A stretch of DNA of 64,000 bases from Amphritea sp. (lineage in GTDB: Bacteria > Pseudomonadota > Gammaproteobacteria > Pseudomonadales > Balneatricaceae). The notes under the pieces are model-generated. The model ran no database searches. It saw nothing but the letters and a program-made list of their open reading frames with translations, and was not told the DNA's origin. The DNA lies in NCBI RefSeq assembly GCF_016744155.1, contig NZ_JADGEW010000018.1:25004-89003 (forward strand). The letters are read 5' to 3'. Made by a program: the position numbers and the translations under genes. Shown piece after piece: positions 46,277-55,063 of this stretch; positions within the stretch are counted from its first letter, which is position 1, and the number at the start of each line of letters is the position of its first letter.

Positions 46277-46768
46277 ATGAGACATATTATTTCTGTGTTG
46301 ATGGAAAACGAGCCGGGTGCACTGTCCCGGGTTGTCGGCCTTTTCGCGCAGCGAAACTTCAATATTGAGTCGTTGACGGTTGCGCCGACAGAAGATTCAA
46401 CCTTATCCCGTCTGACGGTGACTACCTTTGGTAGTGACAAGGTGATCGAGCAGATCACTAAGCAGCTGAATAAGCTGATAGACGTGGTTAAAGTGGTTGA
46501 TCTGACAGAAGGCGATCATATCGAGCGCGAACTGATGATGATCAAGCTGAAGGCTAACGGCCAGATGCGTGCTGAGATTAAGCGTACTGCGGATATTTTC
46601 CGTGGTCAGATTATCGATGTTACGCCGAATACCTATACGGTTCAGCTGACCGGTGCCAGTGACAAGCTGGATGCCTTTATTGAAACGCTGGGTACCGCCC
46701 ATATTATGGAAGTGGTGCGTACGGGTGTATCGGGGCTCTCTCGAGGCGAGAAAGTCCTGAGTCTGTAA
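46277..46768 (+). CDS. ilvH: Acetolactate synthase regulatory subunit IlvH
   Basis: IlvH gives IlvI its full activity and valine feedback inhibition. The 163-residue protein begins MRHIISVLMENEPGALSRVV, the ACT domain that binds valine (residues 1-75), followed by the C-terminal domain. The length equals E. coli IlvH. The start at 46277 is preceded by GGAGAG; the longer frame from 46247 overlaps ilvI and is rejected. Confidence 0.95.
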   Translation: MRHIISVLMENEPGALSRVVGLFAQRNFNIESLTVAPTEDSTLSRLTVTTFGSDKVIEQITKQLNKLIDVVKVVDLTEGDHIERELMMIKLKANGQMRAEIKRTADIFRGQIIDVTPNTYTVQLTGASDKLDAFIETLGTAHIMEVVRTGVSGLSRGEKVLSL

Positions 46769-46786
46769 ACGTTTTTGATAGCTTCT

Positions 46787-46815
46787 AAAAAACCGCTCCT
46801 TGAGCGGTTTTTTTT
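46787..46815 (+). terminator. Intrinsic terminator after ilvH
   Basis: AACCGCTC and GAGCGGTT form a stem extended by A6/T8 with a CTT loop, 18 bases past the ilvH stop. Confidence 0.92.
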
Positions 46816-46916
46816 CGCCAGTTTTTGGGGTATTGAGGCTTGTGTTCACTACCTTTAACGACAAATTGTTATTGAATTTACTGGCAGATGATTTTTTCTG
46901 ACTATACTTAACGGTC

Positions 46917-46938
46917 CCTCCGGAGTGAAAAACGGAGG
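46917..46938 (+). other. Hairpin upstream of a small ORF
   Basis: CCTCCG (46917-46922) pairs with CGGAGG (46933-46938) over a 10-base A-rich loop. A -10-like TATACT lies just before it (46903-46908), so it may be the 5' end of the transcript that carries the small ORF at 47037. Confidence 0.45.
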
Positions 46939-47036
46939 ATAGAGAACCGGTGGTTCAGGGAATCTTTAGCTTATTAAAGGTGTTGGCACAGGAAAGTGGT
47001 TATCAGAAGGCGGTGACGCGGTCTGAGGAGGTTTTA

Positions 47037-47234
47037 ATGATTTACTCAGTTCAACTGATAGTACTATCAGTATTGTTGGTGATTCCTCTGGGTGGCAAGG
47101 CAAGTCTGGAGAGTGGTGTACAGCTATCTGAAATAGTGAAGTACGATTCATTACCACTATGGCAGCAGTCCAGTCCGTTTCCCCGTTGGCAGGATACTTA
47201 TGCGATTGTATTTGAGCAGGAGATGCTGGCCTGA
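47037..47234 (+). CDS. Small secreted or membrane-anchored protein, unknown
   Basis: A 65-residue ORF with a strong ribosome-binding site (GAGGAG, 6 bases before the ATG). Its N-terminus is hydrophobic (MIYSVQLIVLSVLLVIPLGG), a signal or anchor, followed by a polar part rich in Ser, Gln and Trp. I do not recognise a family. It stands alone between ilvH and phnN. A GTG-started longer reading from 46950 is less likely because the internal site is much stronger. Confidence 0.5.
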   Translation: MIYSVQLIVLSVLLVIPLGGKASLESGVQLSEIVKYDSLPLWQQSSPFPRWQDTYAIVFEQEMLA

Positions 47235-47351
47235 CTTCGCTGTGTGACAGCGATGAGTTCTGAGGCTGGCTTAATCAATACTGGCGTTTCAAATTTAAGC
47301 GTATTACTCTTGATCTCAAATTAACTGGCTATAGTACTCTGAGATCATTCT

Positions 47352-47936
47352 ATGAGTGGAAAACTACTCTATCTGGTGGGCGCTTCAGGCAGCGGTAAAG
47401 ATAGTTTGCTTGAAGGCTGTCGCCAGCGTCTGCAACCCAGTCACTGCTGTTTTGTGGCTCATCGTTATATTACCCGAGCCCTCAATATTGGGGGCGAAAA
47501 CCATATTCACCTTTCTCCCGATGAATTTGATATGCGTGCCAGTATGGGAATGTTTTCCATGCAGTGGTACTCCCATGGCTATAGTTACGGCATAGGGTCA
47601 GAGATTGATAACTGGCTGGCAAAAGGGATCAATGTTGTGATTAACGGCTCCCGGGAGTATTTGCAGATTGCGATGCACGCTTATCCGAACCTGATACCGG
47701 TGCTGGTTCAGGTTGATGAAGATACGCTGCATCAGCGTCTTACTCTGCGAGGCCGGGAAAATGAAGAAGAGATCGTTAAACGGTTAAATCGTCACCGTCA
47801 GATTGTTGATAGCCTGCCTGGGAATATACAGCTGATCGATAACAACTCAAATTTGCAGGAAGGCGTTGATACGTTGTTGAAGCTGATTGAGTCCATGGCG
47901 CCGGATTCCGTTAAGCCGGCTCGCTCGACGCACTAG
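47352..47936 (+). CDS. phnN: Ribose 1,5-bisphosphate phosphokinase PhnN
   Basis: PhnN phosphorylates ribose 1,5-bisphosphate to PRPP, normally in phosphonate breakdown. The 194-residue P-loop kinase has LVGASGSGKDSLL (about 8-20), the lid-type RYITRALNIGGENHI and DEDTLHQRLTLRGRE, in guanylate-kinase order. No other phn gene is nearby, so here it may serve PRPP supply by itself. Confidence 0.85.
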   Translation: MSGKLLYLVGASGSGKDSLLEGCRQRLQPSHCCFVAHRYITRALNIGGENHIHLSPDEFDMRASMGMFSMQWYSHGYSYGIGSEIDNWLAKGINVVINGSREYLQIAMHAYPNLIPVLVQVDEDTLHQRLTLRGRENEEEIVKRLNRHRQIVDSLPGNIQLIDNNSNLQEGVDTLLKLIESMAPDSVKPARSTH

Positions 47937-47956
47937 TTTTTTTTTATGAATTACAG

Positions 47957-47985
47957 GAGGGTGCACTATTGCACCCTCTTTTTTT
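47957..47985 (+). terminator. Intrinsic terminator after phnN
   Basis: GAGGGTGCA (47957-47965) and TGCACCCTC (47970-47978) with a CTAT loop, followed by seven T. It ends the phnN unit 17 bases before the thioesterase start. Confidence 0.92.
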
Positions 47986-48001
47986 GGCTGGAGGATTTAG
48001 A

Positions 48002-48391
48002 ATGTTCAGTATTGAGATGGGTGTGAGGGATTATGAACTGGATATGCAGGGTATCGTCAATAATGGTGTCTATTTCAACTATCTAGAACATGCCCGGCAT
48101 GAGTTTTTGCTGAACAGCGGTATTGATTTTGCTGCCCTGACCGAAGCTGGAATCCATCTGGTAGTGATTCGTTCTGAGCTAGACTATAAAGCCTCATTGA
48201 AAAGTGGCGATCGGTTTCGGGTCGAAGTTGCTCTGGAGCGGATCAGTAAAGTGAAGTTTGGTTTTCGCCAGCGGGTTGTCCGTATCGCAGATGAAAAAGT
48301 CTGTGTGGCCGGGCTGGTGATAGGCACAGCACTGAATGAGCGAGGTCGCCCTTATATCTCACCTGAGCTTGAGGCGTTATTTAGCGCATGA
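48002..48391 (+). CDS. Hotdog-fold acyl-CoA thioesterase (YbgC/4-HBT family)
   Basis: The 129-residue protein has the single hotdog fold. The family motif YELDMQGIVNNGVYFNYLEH holds the catalytic Asp and the substrate-binding loop. It hydrolyses acyl-CoA thioesters; chain length is not readable. The ATG at 48002 has GGAGG upstream; the frame from 47969 would begin inside the phnN terminator. It overlaps the DMT gene by 4 bases. Confidence 0.88.
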   Translation: MFSIEMGVRDYELDMQGIVNNGVYFNYLEHARHEFLLNSGIDFAALTEAGIHLVVIRSELDYKASLKSGDRFRVEVALERISKVKFGFRQRVVRIADEKVCVAGLVIGTALNERGRPYISPELEALFSA

Positions 48392-49266
48392 TTAAAGCGA
48401 CATTTGATAGCCGTGCCATTGTGCTGCTGGTGGGGCTTTGTATGTTGTTCGGCTTCAATCAGGTGGTGGTTAAGTTTGGTCTGGAGGGGGTATCACCACT
48501 AATGCAGGCAGGTTTACGGTCTGTCGGTGCGTCATTGCTACTCGTGCTCTGGATGTTGTGTCGCGGTGAGAAAATTTTATACCGCGATGGTGCCTTTTGG
48601 TGGGGCGTTCTTCTCGGAATTCTGTTTGCGATAGAATTTTTGTTTATCTATATCGCCCTGAATCTGACTACCGTTTCTCATGCCACGATCTTTCTCTATA
48701 CATCGCCCTTTGTTGTCGCGCTGGGGGCGCATCTGTTTATTCCGGGTGAAAGCCTGAGAAAAGTTCAGGTTGCAGGCCTGTTAGTCGCCTTTGCGGGTGT
48801 TGTCTTTGCGTTTCGAGACTCTCTTGATGGTGGCGCTTCTCTGCTGGGGGATCTTCTGGCACTGGCAGCAGCGTTTTTCTGGGGGGCAACGACGGTGGTA
48901 CTAAAAGCTTCCCCTCAACGTCACCAGTCTCCCTCTCGCGTGTTGCTTTACCAGCTGGTTGTTTCTGCTGTTGTGTTGCCGCTGTTGTCGTGGGGTCTAA
49001 ATGAACCAGGGGTGACCAGCCTGACACCTCTGGTGATAGGATCGTTATTGTTTCAGATAGTATTGATGGCGTTTGTTGGATATCTGGCCTGGTTCTGGTT
49101 ACTGAGTCATTATCCGGCATCAAAAATTGCCAGTTTTACTTTTCTGACTCCGTTGTTTGGTGTTCTCTTTGCCTGGTTGATTCTTGATGAACAGCTTTCG
49201 TTTGATATGCTGGGCGCTCTGGTGTTAGTGGCTCTGGGTATCTTTTTAGTCAATAAAAAAAGGTAA
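48388..49266 (+). CDS. EamA/DMT-family permease
   Basis: The 292-residue protein has ten membrane helices in two EamA repeats (about 10-140 and 150-290). DMT transporters export metabolites or amino acids; the substrate is unknown. It shares the ATGA overlap with the thioesterase, so both are made together. It ends about 70 bases before the convergent ilvY. Confidence 0.88.
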   Translation: MIKATFDSRAIVLLVGLCMLFGFNQVVVKFGLEGVSPLMQAGLRSVGASLLLVLWMLCRGEKILYRDGAFWWGVLLGILFAIEFLFIYIALNLTTVSHATIFLYTSPFVVALGAHLFIPGESLRKVQVAGLLVAFAGVVFAFRDSLDGGASLLGDLLALAAAFFWGATTVVLKASPQRHQSPSRVLLYQLVVSAVVLPLLSWGLNEPGVTSLTPLVIGSLLFQIVLMAFVGYLAWFWLLSHYPASKIASFTFLTPLFGVLFAWLILDEQLSFDMLGALVLVALGIFLVNKKR

Positions 49267-49336
49267 TAAACCCGGTAAGCATGCAGGGAAAAATATAAGA
49301 AGCGACTAGTCTAAAACAGACTGCCGCCAGACAGTA

Positions 49337-50209
49337 TTATTTGATCTGTGACCAGAACGCTGCAATTAGCGGGCTTTGTAGCTTTTTCCTCAGGGCAAAC
49401 AGGCCAACATCATAAGCTTTGAGTTCCGGCTCAATATTGAGAATACGCACCCGATCTGCCAGTGGACTGTTATCCAATACAATCTTGGGTACCACACCGA
49501 CTCCGAATCCCAGACTCACCATGCTGACGATGGCTTCATTTCCAGCGACTTGTGCATAGATCATCGGTTTAGCCTGGCGGGCTTTGAACCAGCGGTCTAT
49601 TCGTTTACGTGAAACGCCTTCTTCTGAGAGGATCATCGGTACTACTGACCAGTCTGGCGTGCCAGTGAGTAATGGGTCCAGATGAATATCTTCATGAGGA
49701 GCGATAAACACTAGTGGCGAGGTTGCGATATGTTTGAACGCCAGTCCCGCGTTCAGCGTGTCTGGTCGTGCGGCGATGGTTATATCATCTGTCCCTGCCA
49801 GTACTCGCTGAATCGCATTTTCCGGATCGCCGGTATGCAGCTTTATTTCAATTTTAGGGTGTTGCCGGCGAAACTCGCTGAGGATGTCATAAAGAAAGCT
49901 ATAGCTGGCAGTGACCGAGCAGTACACACTGATCTCTCCCTGTAACTCCTGAGCGTCAGCTAACAGGGAATTGCGCACTACGTCCCATTGTGTCAGCGCT
50001 TCACGGGCATATTCTTGAAAACGCTCACCTTCCCGTGTCAGATTTACCGTGCGGTTATCCCGCTCAAACAGTTGTACGCCCAGAGAGCCTTCCAGTTGTT
50101 TGATCGCGCGCGTCAGCGCAGAAGGGCTGATATGACAAGCTTCACTGGCTCGGCCAAAATGAAGCGTGTCGCAAAGACTGATAAAGAGCTTTAGAGAACG
50201 GGTATCCAT
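49337..50209 (-). CDS. ilvY: LysR-type activator IlvY
   Basis: The 290-residue LysR regulator has an N-terminal winged helix (HFGRASEACHISPSALTRAI, about 17-36) and a two-lobed effector domain (about 90-290). Several stretches are characteristic of IlvY: LFERDNRTVNLT, CSVTASYSFL, EIKLHTGDPENAI, MIYAQVAGNEAIVSMVSLG and NSPLADRVRIL. IlvY in E. coli activates ilvC in response to acetohydroxy acids, the product of IlvIH. Here ilvC is not adjacent, but ilvIH is 3 kb away. It is divergent from the UbiM-like gene. Confidence 0.88.
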   Translation of the reverse strand: MDTRSLKLFISLCDTLHFGRASEACHISPSALTRAIKQLEGSLGVQLFERDNRTVNLTREGERFQEYAREALTQWDVVRNSLLADAQELQGEISVYCSVTASYSFLYDILSEFRRQHPKIEIKLHTGDPENAIQRVLAGTDDITIAARPDTLNAGLAFKHIATSPLVFIAPHEDIHLDPLLTGTPDWSVVPMILSEEGVSRKRIDRWFKARQAKPMIYAQVAGNEAIVSMVSLGFGVGVVPKIVLDNSPLADRVRILNIEPELKAYDVGLFALRKKLQSPLIAAFWSQIK

Positions 50210-50223
50210 AGGCTTCTATAATA

Positions 50224-50245
50224 GTTTCGTTGCAATTGATGAAAC
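50224..50245. promoter_or_regulatory. Candidate IlvY operator
   Basis: GTTTC (50224-50228) and GAAAC (50241-50245) flank TTGCAATTGAT, giving a LysR-type dyad 15 bases upstream of the ilvY start. E. coli IlvY sites contain TTGCAA. Position suits autoregulation; the match is modest. Confidence 0.35.
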
Positions 50246-50435
50246 ATATTTTCACATATATATCGTTTTTCGCAATATAAACTTTGCATCTCTATTTCTT
50301 TGTTGTGGTTTATAACAAGTTCTAATCGGGTTTTCTTATGCCGACTTGATCTGGATTAGGGCAATCAATGGGCTGAGCCGTTAACGTTGGCGCTTATATA
50401 CCCGTTTCAATGGCGCTGTTCGCCCGAGGTTCAGT

Positions 50436-51641
50436 ATGAAGTATGACATCGTGATTATTGGTGCAGGGCCTGCCGGCCTTAGTTTTGCCCGCTCACTGGG
50501 AGAAACAGCCCTAAAGGTGTTGGTTGTGGAGCGCTCATCCCTCGATACACTGCGCGAGCCCCCGGAAGATGGACGTGAAATCGCTCTGACCCATCTGTCG
50601 ATTGATCTGATGAAAAGTTCGGGTGCCTGGCAACAACTGGCGGACCAGGATGTCTCACCGATCTGTGCTGCCAAGGTGCTGGACGGCGATTCGAGTTATA
50701 CGCTGAACTTTGATAATACTGACGCTAATCTGGATGCACTGGGTTATCTGGTGCCAAATGATAAAATTCGTAAGGCATATTTTGAGGTTGTAGAGGGCAT
50801 TGAAAATGTTGAGCTTCTGACTGAAGTTTCAGTTGAAGATGTTGGCAGTACAGCGGATAGCGCTTGGGTTGTTCTTTCAAATGGCGAGCGAGTGGAGTGT
50901 GATCTGCTGGTGTCGGCGGATAGCCGGTTTTCTGAAACCCGCCGAAAAATGGGGGTGCCCGCCTCGATGAAAGATTTTTCCCGTACCGCTATAGTATGTC
51001 GTATGGAGCATAGCCTGCCTCATAATCAGACCGCCTTTGAATGTTTCCATTATGGCCGCACTCTGGCCATTCTGCCGATGACCGGTAATCTCTCATCCAT
51101 AGTAGTAACGGTATCAAGTGCCGAGGCAGAGAGTATCTTTAATATGGATGAAGAGGTTTTTGCCGCCGATATTGAGCAGCGTATGCAGGGGCAGCTGGGC
51201 AGTATGAAACTTTATGGTCGCCGTCATCTGTATCCGTTGGTAGCGGTGCATGCGAGTAAATTTATCAGTCGTCGTTTCGCTGTCATTGGTGATGCCGCAG
51301 TGGGGATGCATCCGGTTACTGCGCATGGATTTAACCTGGGACTTCGTAGTCAGGAAACCTTGACAAAAGAACTGAAGAAAGCGCTGAAGCAGGGGCAGGA
51401 TATCGGTTCGTTCAGTGTGTTAGAAAAGTATCAGAGCGCTCATATGCGGGTGACAAAGCCCCTCTATATGGGAACTAACCTGGTAGTCGGTTTATTCACT
51501 AACGATAACTTTGCTGCGAAGATTGCTCGTAAGGCAACGTTGCGGATAGCGAACAATTTCGCTCCGCTGAAACAGATAATTACCCGCAAGCTTACTGAAA
51601 AGCGGATAGATATTCCCTTTTTTCTGCCCGGTCTTAAGTAA
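50436..51641 (+). CDS. ubiM: FAD-dependent ubiquinone hydroxylase, UbiM-like
   Basis: The 401-residue flavoprotein belongs to the UbiH/UbiF/UbiM family. It has the FAD fold IIGAGPAGLSFARSL (about 6-20), the DG-like segment VPNDKIRKAYFE and the second FAD motif FAVIGDAAVGMHPVTAHG (about 280-297). The stretches REIALTHLSIDLM and RTLAILPMTGN, together with the extended AAVGMHPVTAHGFNLGLR, recall UbiM, which hydroxylates demethoxyubiquinol. UbiH and UbiF remain possible. Ubiquinone is the electron source for both respiratory systems in the window. Confidence 0.75.
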   Translation: MKYDIVIIGAGPAGLSFARSLGETALKVLVVERSSLDTLREPPEDGREIALTHLSIDLMKSSGAWQQLADQDVSPICAAKVLDGDSSYTLNFDNTDANLDALGYLVPNDKIRKAYFEVVEGIENVELLTEVSVEDVGSTADSAWVVLSNGERVECDLLVSADSRFSETRRKMGVPASMKDFSRTAIVCRMEHSLPHNQTAFECFHYGRTLAILPMTGNLSSIVVTVSSAEAESIFNMDEEVFAADIEQRMQGQLGSMKLYGRRHLYPLVAVHASKFISRRFAVIGDAAVGMHPVTAHGFNLGLRSQETLTKELKKALKQGQDIGSFSVLEKYQSAHMRVTKPLYMGTNLVVGLFTNDNFAAKIARKATLRIANNFAPLKQIITRKLTEKRIDIPFFLPGLK

Positions 51642-51654
51642 AAGGCTTCAAATA

Positions 51655-51683
51655 AAAGGCTCTATCGTTTCGATAGGGCCTTT
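51655..51683 (+). terminator. Terminator after the UbiM-like gene
   Basis: AAAGGC-T-CTATCG (51655-51667) pairs with CGATAG-G-GCCTTT (51671-51683) around a TTT loop. T tail is weak but the A/T flanks allow function in either direction. Confidence 0.7.
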
Positions 51684-51753
51684 GACTATTGAGTCTGTCG
51701 CAGAGCAAGGTATCCTTAACTGATAATTAAGCAGTCTTTGTAAGGGTTTTGTT

Positions 51754-52539
51754 GTGAATTCCTCTGATTTAAGCTCCCGTGATCTAAGTTCCTGTGACGT
51801 TACCAAGCGAGATCAGCTGAGAATATTGCTGCTCCAGATTCGCGATGGCGAGCAAGTGCGTATGGAAGAGCACCAAAGCTTTGCCGAATACTGCGGTGTT
51901 GCGTTGGAGCAGATTGAGATCCTTAATGTTTTCGATACCCCTGACTTTCCGGCCACGGCAGCAGATGATTTTGATGCGTTGCTGGTGGGTGGTGCCAGTG
52001 AAGCGAACGTGCTCAAGCCGGATCAGTTCCCTTTTATTCAGGCCTGTCAGGATTTAATTCGTCATTGTGGCGAAACGGCTAAACCAGTATTTGCCTCCTG
52101 CTTTGGCTTTCAGCTAGCCGTATTAGCGCTGGGTGGAGAGGTTCGGCATAAGGATGTCGATTTTGAGATGGGTACTATTCCGGTCTCACTGGCTGATGGG
52201 GCGGTGGATGATCCGCTCTATCAAGATACCCCGGAAGGTTTTTTTGCTATTTCGGTACACCGTCAATACGTCGACAGTTTGCCTGAGAACTGTCAATTGC
52301 TTGCCTATACTGCACAATGTGTCCACAGCTTTAAACTGAAGGGCAAACCTTTTTGGGCTTTTCAGTTTCATCCAGAAGTTGATAAGGCCACTCTGATTGA
52401 ACGACTGACATTCTACAAAGCTCACTATACTGATGGAGACGGTCAACTGGATCGGGTACTTAGCTCAGCGGTGGAAACGCCGGAGTCTAATATTCTGGTG
52501 CGCAAGTTTGTCGATCGGGTCCTATTAAATCTCGGCTAG
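51754..52539 (+). CDS. Class I glutamine amidotransferase-like protein
   Basis: The 261-residue protein is a stand-alone class I GATase. The nucleophilic Cys is in FASCFGFQLAVLALGG (about 117) and the His-Glu pair is in FQFHPEVD (about 208-211). It resembles GuaA/PuuD-type amidotransferase domains with no synthetase fused, so the ammonia acceptor is unknown. It starts with GTG; the first 20 residues repeat the DLSS unit (SDLSSRDLSSCD) and are probably an unstructured tail. A start further in is possible. Confidence 0.78.
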   Translation: MNSSDLSSRDLSSCDVTKRDQLRILLLQIRDGEQVRMEEHQSFAEYCGVALEQIEILNVFDTPDFPATAADDFDALLVGGASEANVLKPDQFPFIQACQDLIRHCGETAKPVFASCFGFQLAVLALGGEVRHKDVDFEMGTIPVSLADGAVDDPLYQDTPEGFFAISVHRQYVDSLPENCQLLAYTAQCVHSFKLKGKPFWAFQFHPEVDKATLIERLTFYKAHYTDGDGQLDRVLSSAVETPESNILVRKFVDRVLLNLG

Positions 52540-52619
52540 TTTTTGTATAGATAGCTTTCCCGTATACGTAAAAGTAGAATGACTGAACATTTTGTTAATC
52601 CATTGGTGTAAACAGATCT

Positions 52620-53399
52620 ATGAATGACCCACAGGGAAACAAACCGGAACAGCCTGAGCAGCCGAGTCAGGAAGAGGCGAGTCCAAAGCCACGTAGCCGG
52701 GGAATCTATCTGCTGCCTAATTTGTTCACTACGGGAGCCCTGTTTTGTGGTTTCTATGCAGTAGTGGCGGGAATGAATGGCGTTTTTGATAATGCGGCAA
52801 TCGCCATTTTTGTTGCGATGGTTCTGGATGGTCTGGATGGTCGTGTTGCGCGCCTGACAAATACTTCGAGCGCGTTTGGTGCAGAGTATGATTCGCTGTC
52901 GGATATGGTCTCCTTCGGGGTTGCGCCGGCTCTGGTGACCTTCAGCTGGGTGCTCAGCAGTGCGGGTAAGTTTGGTTGGTTCTGTGCTTTTATCTATGTT
53001 GCAGGCGCTGCGCTGAGATTGGCACGCTTTAATACCCAGATCGGTTCAGTGGATAAACGTTACTTTATGGGGCTGCCAAGTCCAGCGGCTGCAGCATCTG
53101 TGGCGGGTCTGGTGTGGGCCTGCGTAGAGTTTGAGATTGATGTCAGCCATCTGGTGTACCCGATTGCTATCTATGTTGCGCTGGTGGGCGTACTGATGGT
53201 GAGTAATGTGCTGTATTATAGTTTCAAAGATGTTGATCCGAAGGGAAAAATCCCCTTTATGATTCTGCTGGTGATTGTACTTACTATCGGAGTTATCTCT
53301 ATCAGTCCGCCAATTTTCCTCTGGTTACTGATTTTAGGTTATACGCTTTCTGGTCCAGTTTTATGGCTGTTGCGTAAACGTAAAACACTGAGTAGTTAA
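52620..53399 (+). CDS. pssA: CDP-diacylglycerol--serine O-phosphatidyltransferase PssA
   Basis: PssA makes phosphatidylserine, the precursor of phosphatidylethanolamine. The 259-residue membrane protein has a Pro/Gln-rich hydrophilic head and about eight helices. The CDP-alcohol phosphotransferase motif reads DGLDGRVARLTNTSSAFGAE, then YDSLSDMVSFG, with all Asp residues present. This is the integral-membrane type II form, unlike the E. coli enzyme. It precedes msrPQ by 36 bases. Confidence 0.93.
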   Translation: MNDPQGNKPEQPEQPSQEEASPKPRSRGIYLLPNLFTTGALFCGFYAVVAGMNGVFDNAAIAIFVAMVLDGLDGRVARLTNTSSAFGAEYDSLSDMVSFGVAPALVTFSWVLSSAGKFGWFCAFIYVAGAALRLARFNTQIGSVDKRYFMGLPSPAAAASVAGLVWACVEFEIDVSHLVYPIAIYVALVGVLMVSNVLYYSFKDVDPKGKIPFMILLVIVLTIGVISISPPIFLWLLILGYTLSGPVLWLLRKRKTLSS

Positions 53400-53434
53400 G
53401 CTATTGGATTGATGATTGTTTGGAGGTGACTGTT

Positions 53435-54457
53435 ATGAGTAAGCGGCTAATCAGAGAAGCATTGAATATCCCCTCATCAGAGATCACCTCCGAATCAATC
53501 TACAAGCAGCGTCGACGCCTGATTCAGGCGGCGATGTCTGCTGCAATTTTACCCGCATTTGCCTATCCCTCTTTTGCCCGGGCCGCCGGTTATGAAATTC
53601 CCGATGACCTGCCTCGTTATCCCGGCCCTGCTTGGCTTCGACAGAAGCTGGCCAGTGCGGTGCGTAATCCAGATCTGTCCGTTAGTGATGAGTTAGCCCC
53701 GTATTATCATATAATTACCCACAATAACTTTTATGAGTTTGGTACAGATAAGCGTGACCCGGCGCGGTATGCTCAAAACTTTAAGACCGACCCCTGGAAA
53801 GTCGAGATAAGTGGTGAAGTAGCCAAACCGGGCAACTATAATCTGGAAGATATACTCGCGCCTCATGCTTTAGAAGATCGGGTGTACCGGTTACGCTGCG
53901 TTGAAGCCTGGTCGATGGTTATTCCCTGGCTTGGTTTTCCTCTGGCGGATCTGATTAAGCGTTTCGAACCTACCTCTAAAGCGAAGTATGTGCATTTCAC
54001 TACCATTCTCGATAAAGAGCAGATGTCTGAGCAGCGTAGTTCCTTTGGTACGATTGATTGGCCCTATGTTGAAGGCCTGAGAATGGATGAGGCGATGAAT
54101 CCTCTGACACTGATGGCCGTTGGTGTATACGGTAATGCGCTTCCGCCGCAGAATGGCGCGCCTTTACGTTTGGTGGTGCCCTGGAAATATGGTTTTAAAT
54201 CTATAAAGTCGATTGTTCGTATTCATTTCAGTGAAACGATGCCCGAGACTAGCTGGAATGTTACCGCGCCGAGCGAGTATGGTTTTTACGCAAATGTGAA
54301 TCCAGCCGTTGATCACCCGCGCTGGTCACAGGCGACAGAGCGTCAATTACCCTCCTCTTTGTTGTCTCCCAATATTGTCGATACTCTACCGTTTAATGGT
54401 TATGCAGATCAGGTTGCTCATCTCTATAAGGGGATGGATCTCGCTAAGTGGTTCTGA
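53435..54457 (+). CDS. msrP: Periplasmic methionine-sulfoxide reductase catalytic subunit MsrP
   Basis: MsrP repairs oxidised methionine in periplasmic proteins using molybdopterin. The 340-residue protein has a twin-arginine-type export signal (KQRRRLIQAAMSAA, about 24-37) and the molybdenum-ligating Cys in YRLRCVEAWSMVIPW. A GGAGGTGA site precedes the ATG at 53435; an upstream TTG at 53420 in frame is not used. It shares its final base region with msrQ. Confidence 0.95.
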   Translation: MSKRLIREALNIPSSEITSESIYKQRRRLIQAAMSAAILPAFAYPSFARAAGYEIPDDLPRYPGPAWLRQKLASAVRNPDLSVSDELAPYYHIITHNNFYEFGTDKRDPARYAQNFKTDPWKVEISGEVAKPGNYNLEDILAPHALEDRVYRLRCVEAWSMVIPWLGFPLADLIKRFEPTSKAKYVHFTTILDKEQMSEQRSSFGTIDWPYVEGLRMDEAMNPLTLMAVGVYGNALPPQNGAPLRLVVPWKYGFKSIKSIVRIHFSETMPETSWNVTAPSEYGFYANVNPAVDHPRWSQATERQLPSSLLSPNIVDTLPFNGYADQVAHLYKGMDLAKWF

Positions 54458-55047
54458 TGGTATCAGGTGAAAAGGGAAGGCTGCTTAGGTGGTGGTTCTT
54501 TTTTTTGCTACTACTGTCTCCGCTTGCTGCTTTGTTTGTTAATCTGCTCAACGATAATCTGGGTGCTGATCCGGCCAAGGTAATTGTTAAAGAGTTAGGT
54601 TTTTGGGCGATTACCTTACTCTGGTTGACCTTGTCAGTAACGCCCGGAATAAAACTTCTGGGCTGGCGCTGGTTGATGTCGTTCCGCAGAATGTTGGGGC
54701 TATATACTTTTTTTTATGCTGTGCTGCACCTGCTGTCTTTTGCCACTTTTCTGGTGGGGTGGCGATGGGATATCCTGCTGACCGAGTTGACTAAGCGGCC
54801 CTATATTGTTGTCGGTTCTCTTGCTTTGTTACTATTGATTCCATTGACTTTTACCTCTACCAAAGCGATGCAGCGACGCCTGGGTAGGCGCTGGAAAAAA
54901 CTTCACTCTCTGGTCTATCCCATCAGCCTGTTGGCTATGCTGCACTTTATCTGGCAGATCCGATCTGACTTTGGGCAGCAGCTTATATTTGCAATTTTAT
55001 TAGCTATTTTGTTGGGCTATCGACTATATCTTAATAGGCGCAGTTAA
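54457..55047 (+). CDS. msrQ: Heme b membrane subunit MsrQ
   Basis: MsrQ passes electrons from the quinone pool to MsrP. The 196-residue protein has six helices and the ferric-reductase-like heme histidines, for example in FYAVLHLLSFATFL and KLHSLVYPISLLAMLHFIW. The ATG at 54457 overlaps the msrP stop by one base (TGATG); an upstream GTG at 54448 is an alternative. Coupled translation with msrP is expected. Confidence 0.93.
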   Translation: MVSGEKGRLLRWWFFFLLLLSPLAALFVNLLNDNLGADPAKVIVKELGFWAITLLWLTLSVTPGIKLLGWRWLMSFRRMLGLYTFFYAVLHLLSFATFLVGWRWDILLTELTKRPYIVVGSLALLLLIPLTFTSTKAMQRRLGRRWKKLHSLVYPISLLAMLHFIWQIRSDFGQQLIFAILLAILLGYRLYLNRRS

Positions 55048-55063
55048 TAGAGAGGAGGTACTT

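Noticed and set aside
51754..51800. Repeat unit DLSS at the N-terminus of the glutamine amidotransferase as a functional repeat
   Set aside because: Only two imperfect copies (SDLSSRDLSSCD) exist, most simply an unstructured tail before the real domain start.
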